Notes under the pieces: generated by a model
Databases searched by the model: none
What the model was told of the DNA's origin: nothing
Seen by the model: only the letters and a program-made list of their open reading frames with translations
Translations under genes and position numbers: made by a program
Origin: Firmicutes bacterium UBA4996
GTDB lineage: Bacteria > Bacillota > Limnochordia > Darwinibacteriales > Darwinibacteriaceae
Direction of reading: 5' to 3'
Length of the DNA: 13,814 nucleotides
Assembly: GCA_002396805.1 (NCBI GenBank)
Contig: DGYW01000006.1
Span: 1,188 to 15,001 of the forward strand
Part shown: piece after piece, positions 13,761 through 13,814 of the stretch
Layout: the number at the start of each line of letters is the position of its first letter
How positions within the stretch are numbered: the first letter of the stretch is position 1

Positions 13761-13814
13761 TTAGGCAAGAATTTTGGTTACAACCCCGGCCCCTACAGTT
13801 CTTCCACCTTCACG
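13761..13814 (-). CDS. tuf: Elongation factor Tu, last 17 residues (partial)
   Basis: EF-Tu delivers aminoacyl-tRNA to the ribosome. Only the C-terminus is in the window: REGGRTVGAGVVTKILA followed by TAA, which is the near-invariant end of domain 3 of EF-Tu. The rest lies beyond the right edge. Its place upstream of rpmG-secE-nusG is common in Clostridia and resembles tufB of enterobacteria. A second copy may follow fusA beyond the left edge, but that cannot be seen here. Confidence 0.93.
   Translation of the reverse strand, partial: REGGRTVGAGVVTKILA

Overview
The window is a conserved translation and transcription block from a low- to medium-GC Gram-positive bacterium, most likely a member of the Clostridia (Bacillota). 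Three things point there: an L7Ae-type protein (ybxF/rplGB) just upstream of rpsL, the long 138-residue form of S12, and strong AAGGAGG-type ribosome binding sites combined with frequent GTG and TTG starts. I cannot name the genus from this sequence alone. Every real gene lies on the minus strand, so transcription runs from the right edge to the left edge.

In transcription order: the last codons of tuf with its terminator (about 13814-13728); a promoter and then rpmG-secE-nusG (13685-12666); rplK and rplA, each preceded by a similar hairpin that looks like an L1 binding site (12647-11390); a promoter, an L10-type leader RNA with a terminator-like attenuator, and rplJ-rplL (11381-10178); a hairpin, another promoter and a structured leader, then rpoB and rpoC (10164-2737); finally a promoter with a 5' hairpin and the str operon ybxF-rpsL-rpsG-fusA, where fusA runs off the left edge (2682-1).

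Together the genes supply elongation factors (EF-Tu, EF-G), the ribosomal stalk base and stalk (L11, L10, L7/L12), the L1 stalk, 30S proteins S12 and S7, the L33 protein, the SecE translocase subunit, the elongation factor NusG and the two large RNA polymerase subunits. The genes are tightly spaced. All are intact except the two cut by the window edges.

I found no unknown system, mobile element, CRISPR array, tRNA or rRNA. The parts worth a second look are regulatory: a pair of matching L1-like sites, four promoters built to one pattern (17-bp spacer and a TGN extension), a rpoB leader with competing hairpins and a terminator-like stem, a hairpin covering the secE stop just before a nusG start that lacks a clear ribosome binding site, and a hairpin after rplL whose T-tract is on the wrong strand for the operon. 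The only non-coding stretches near 300 bases are the rplA-rplJ gap (291 nt, L10 leader) and the rplL-rpoB gap (280 nt, hairpin, promoter and leader); both are described below.
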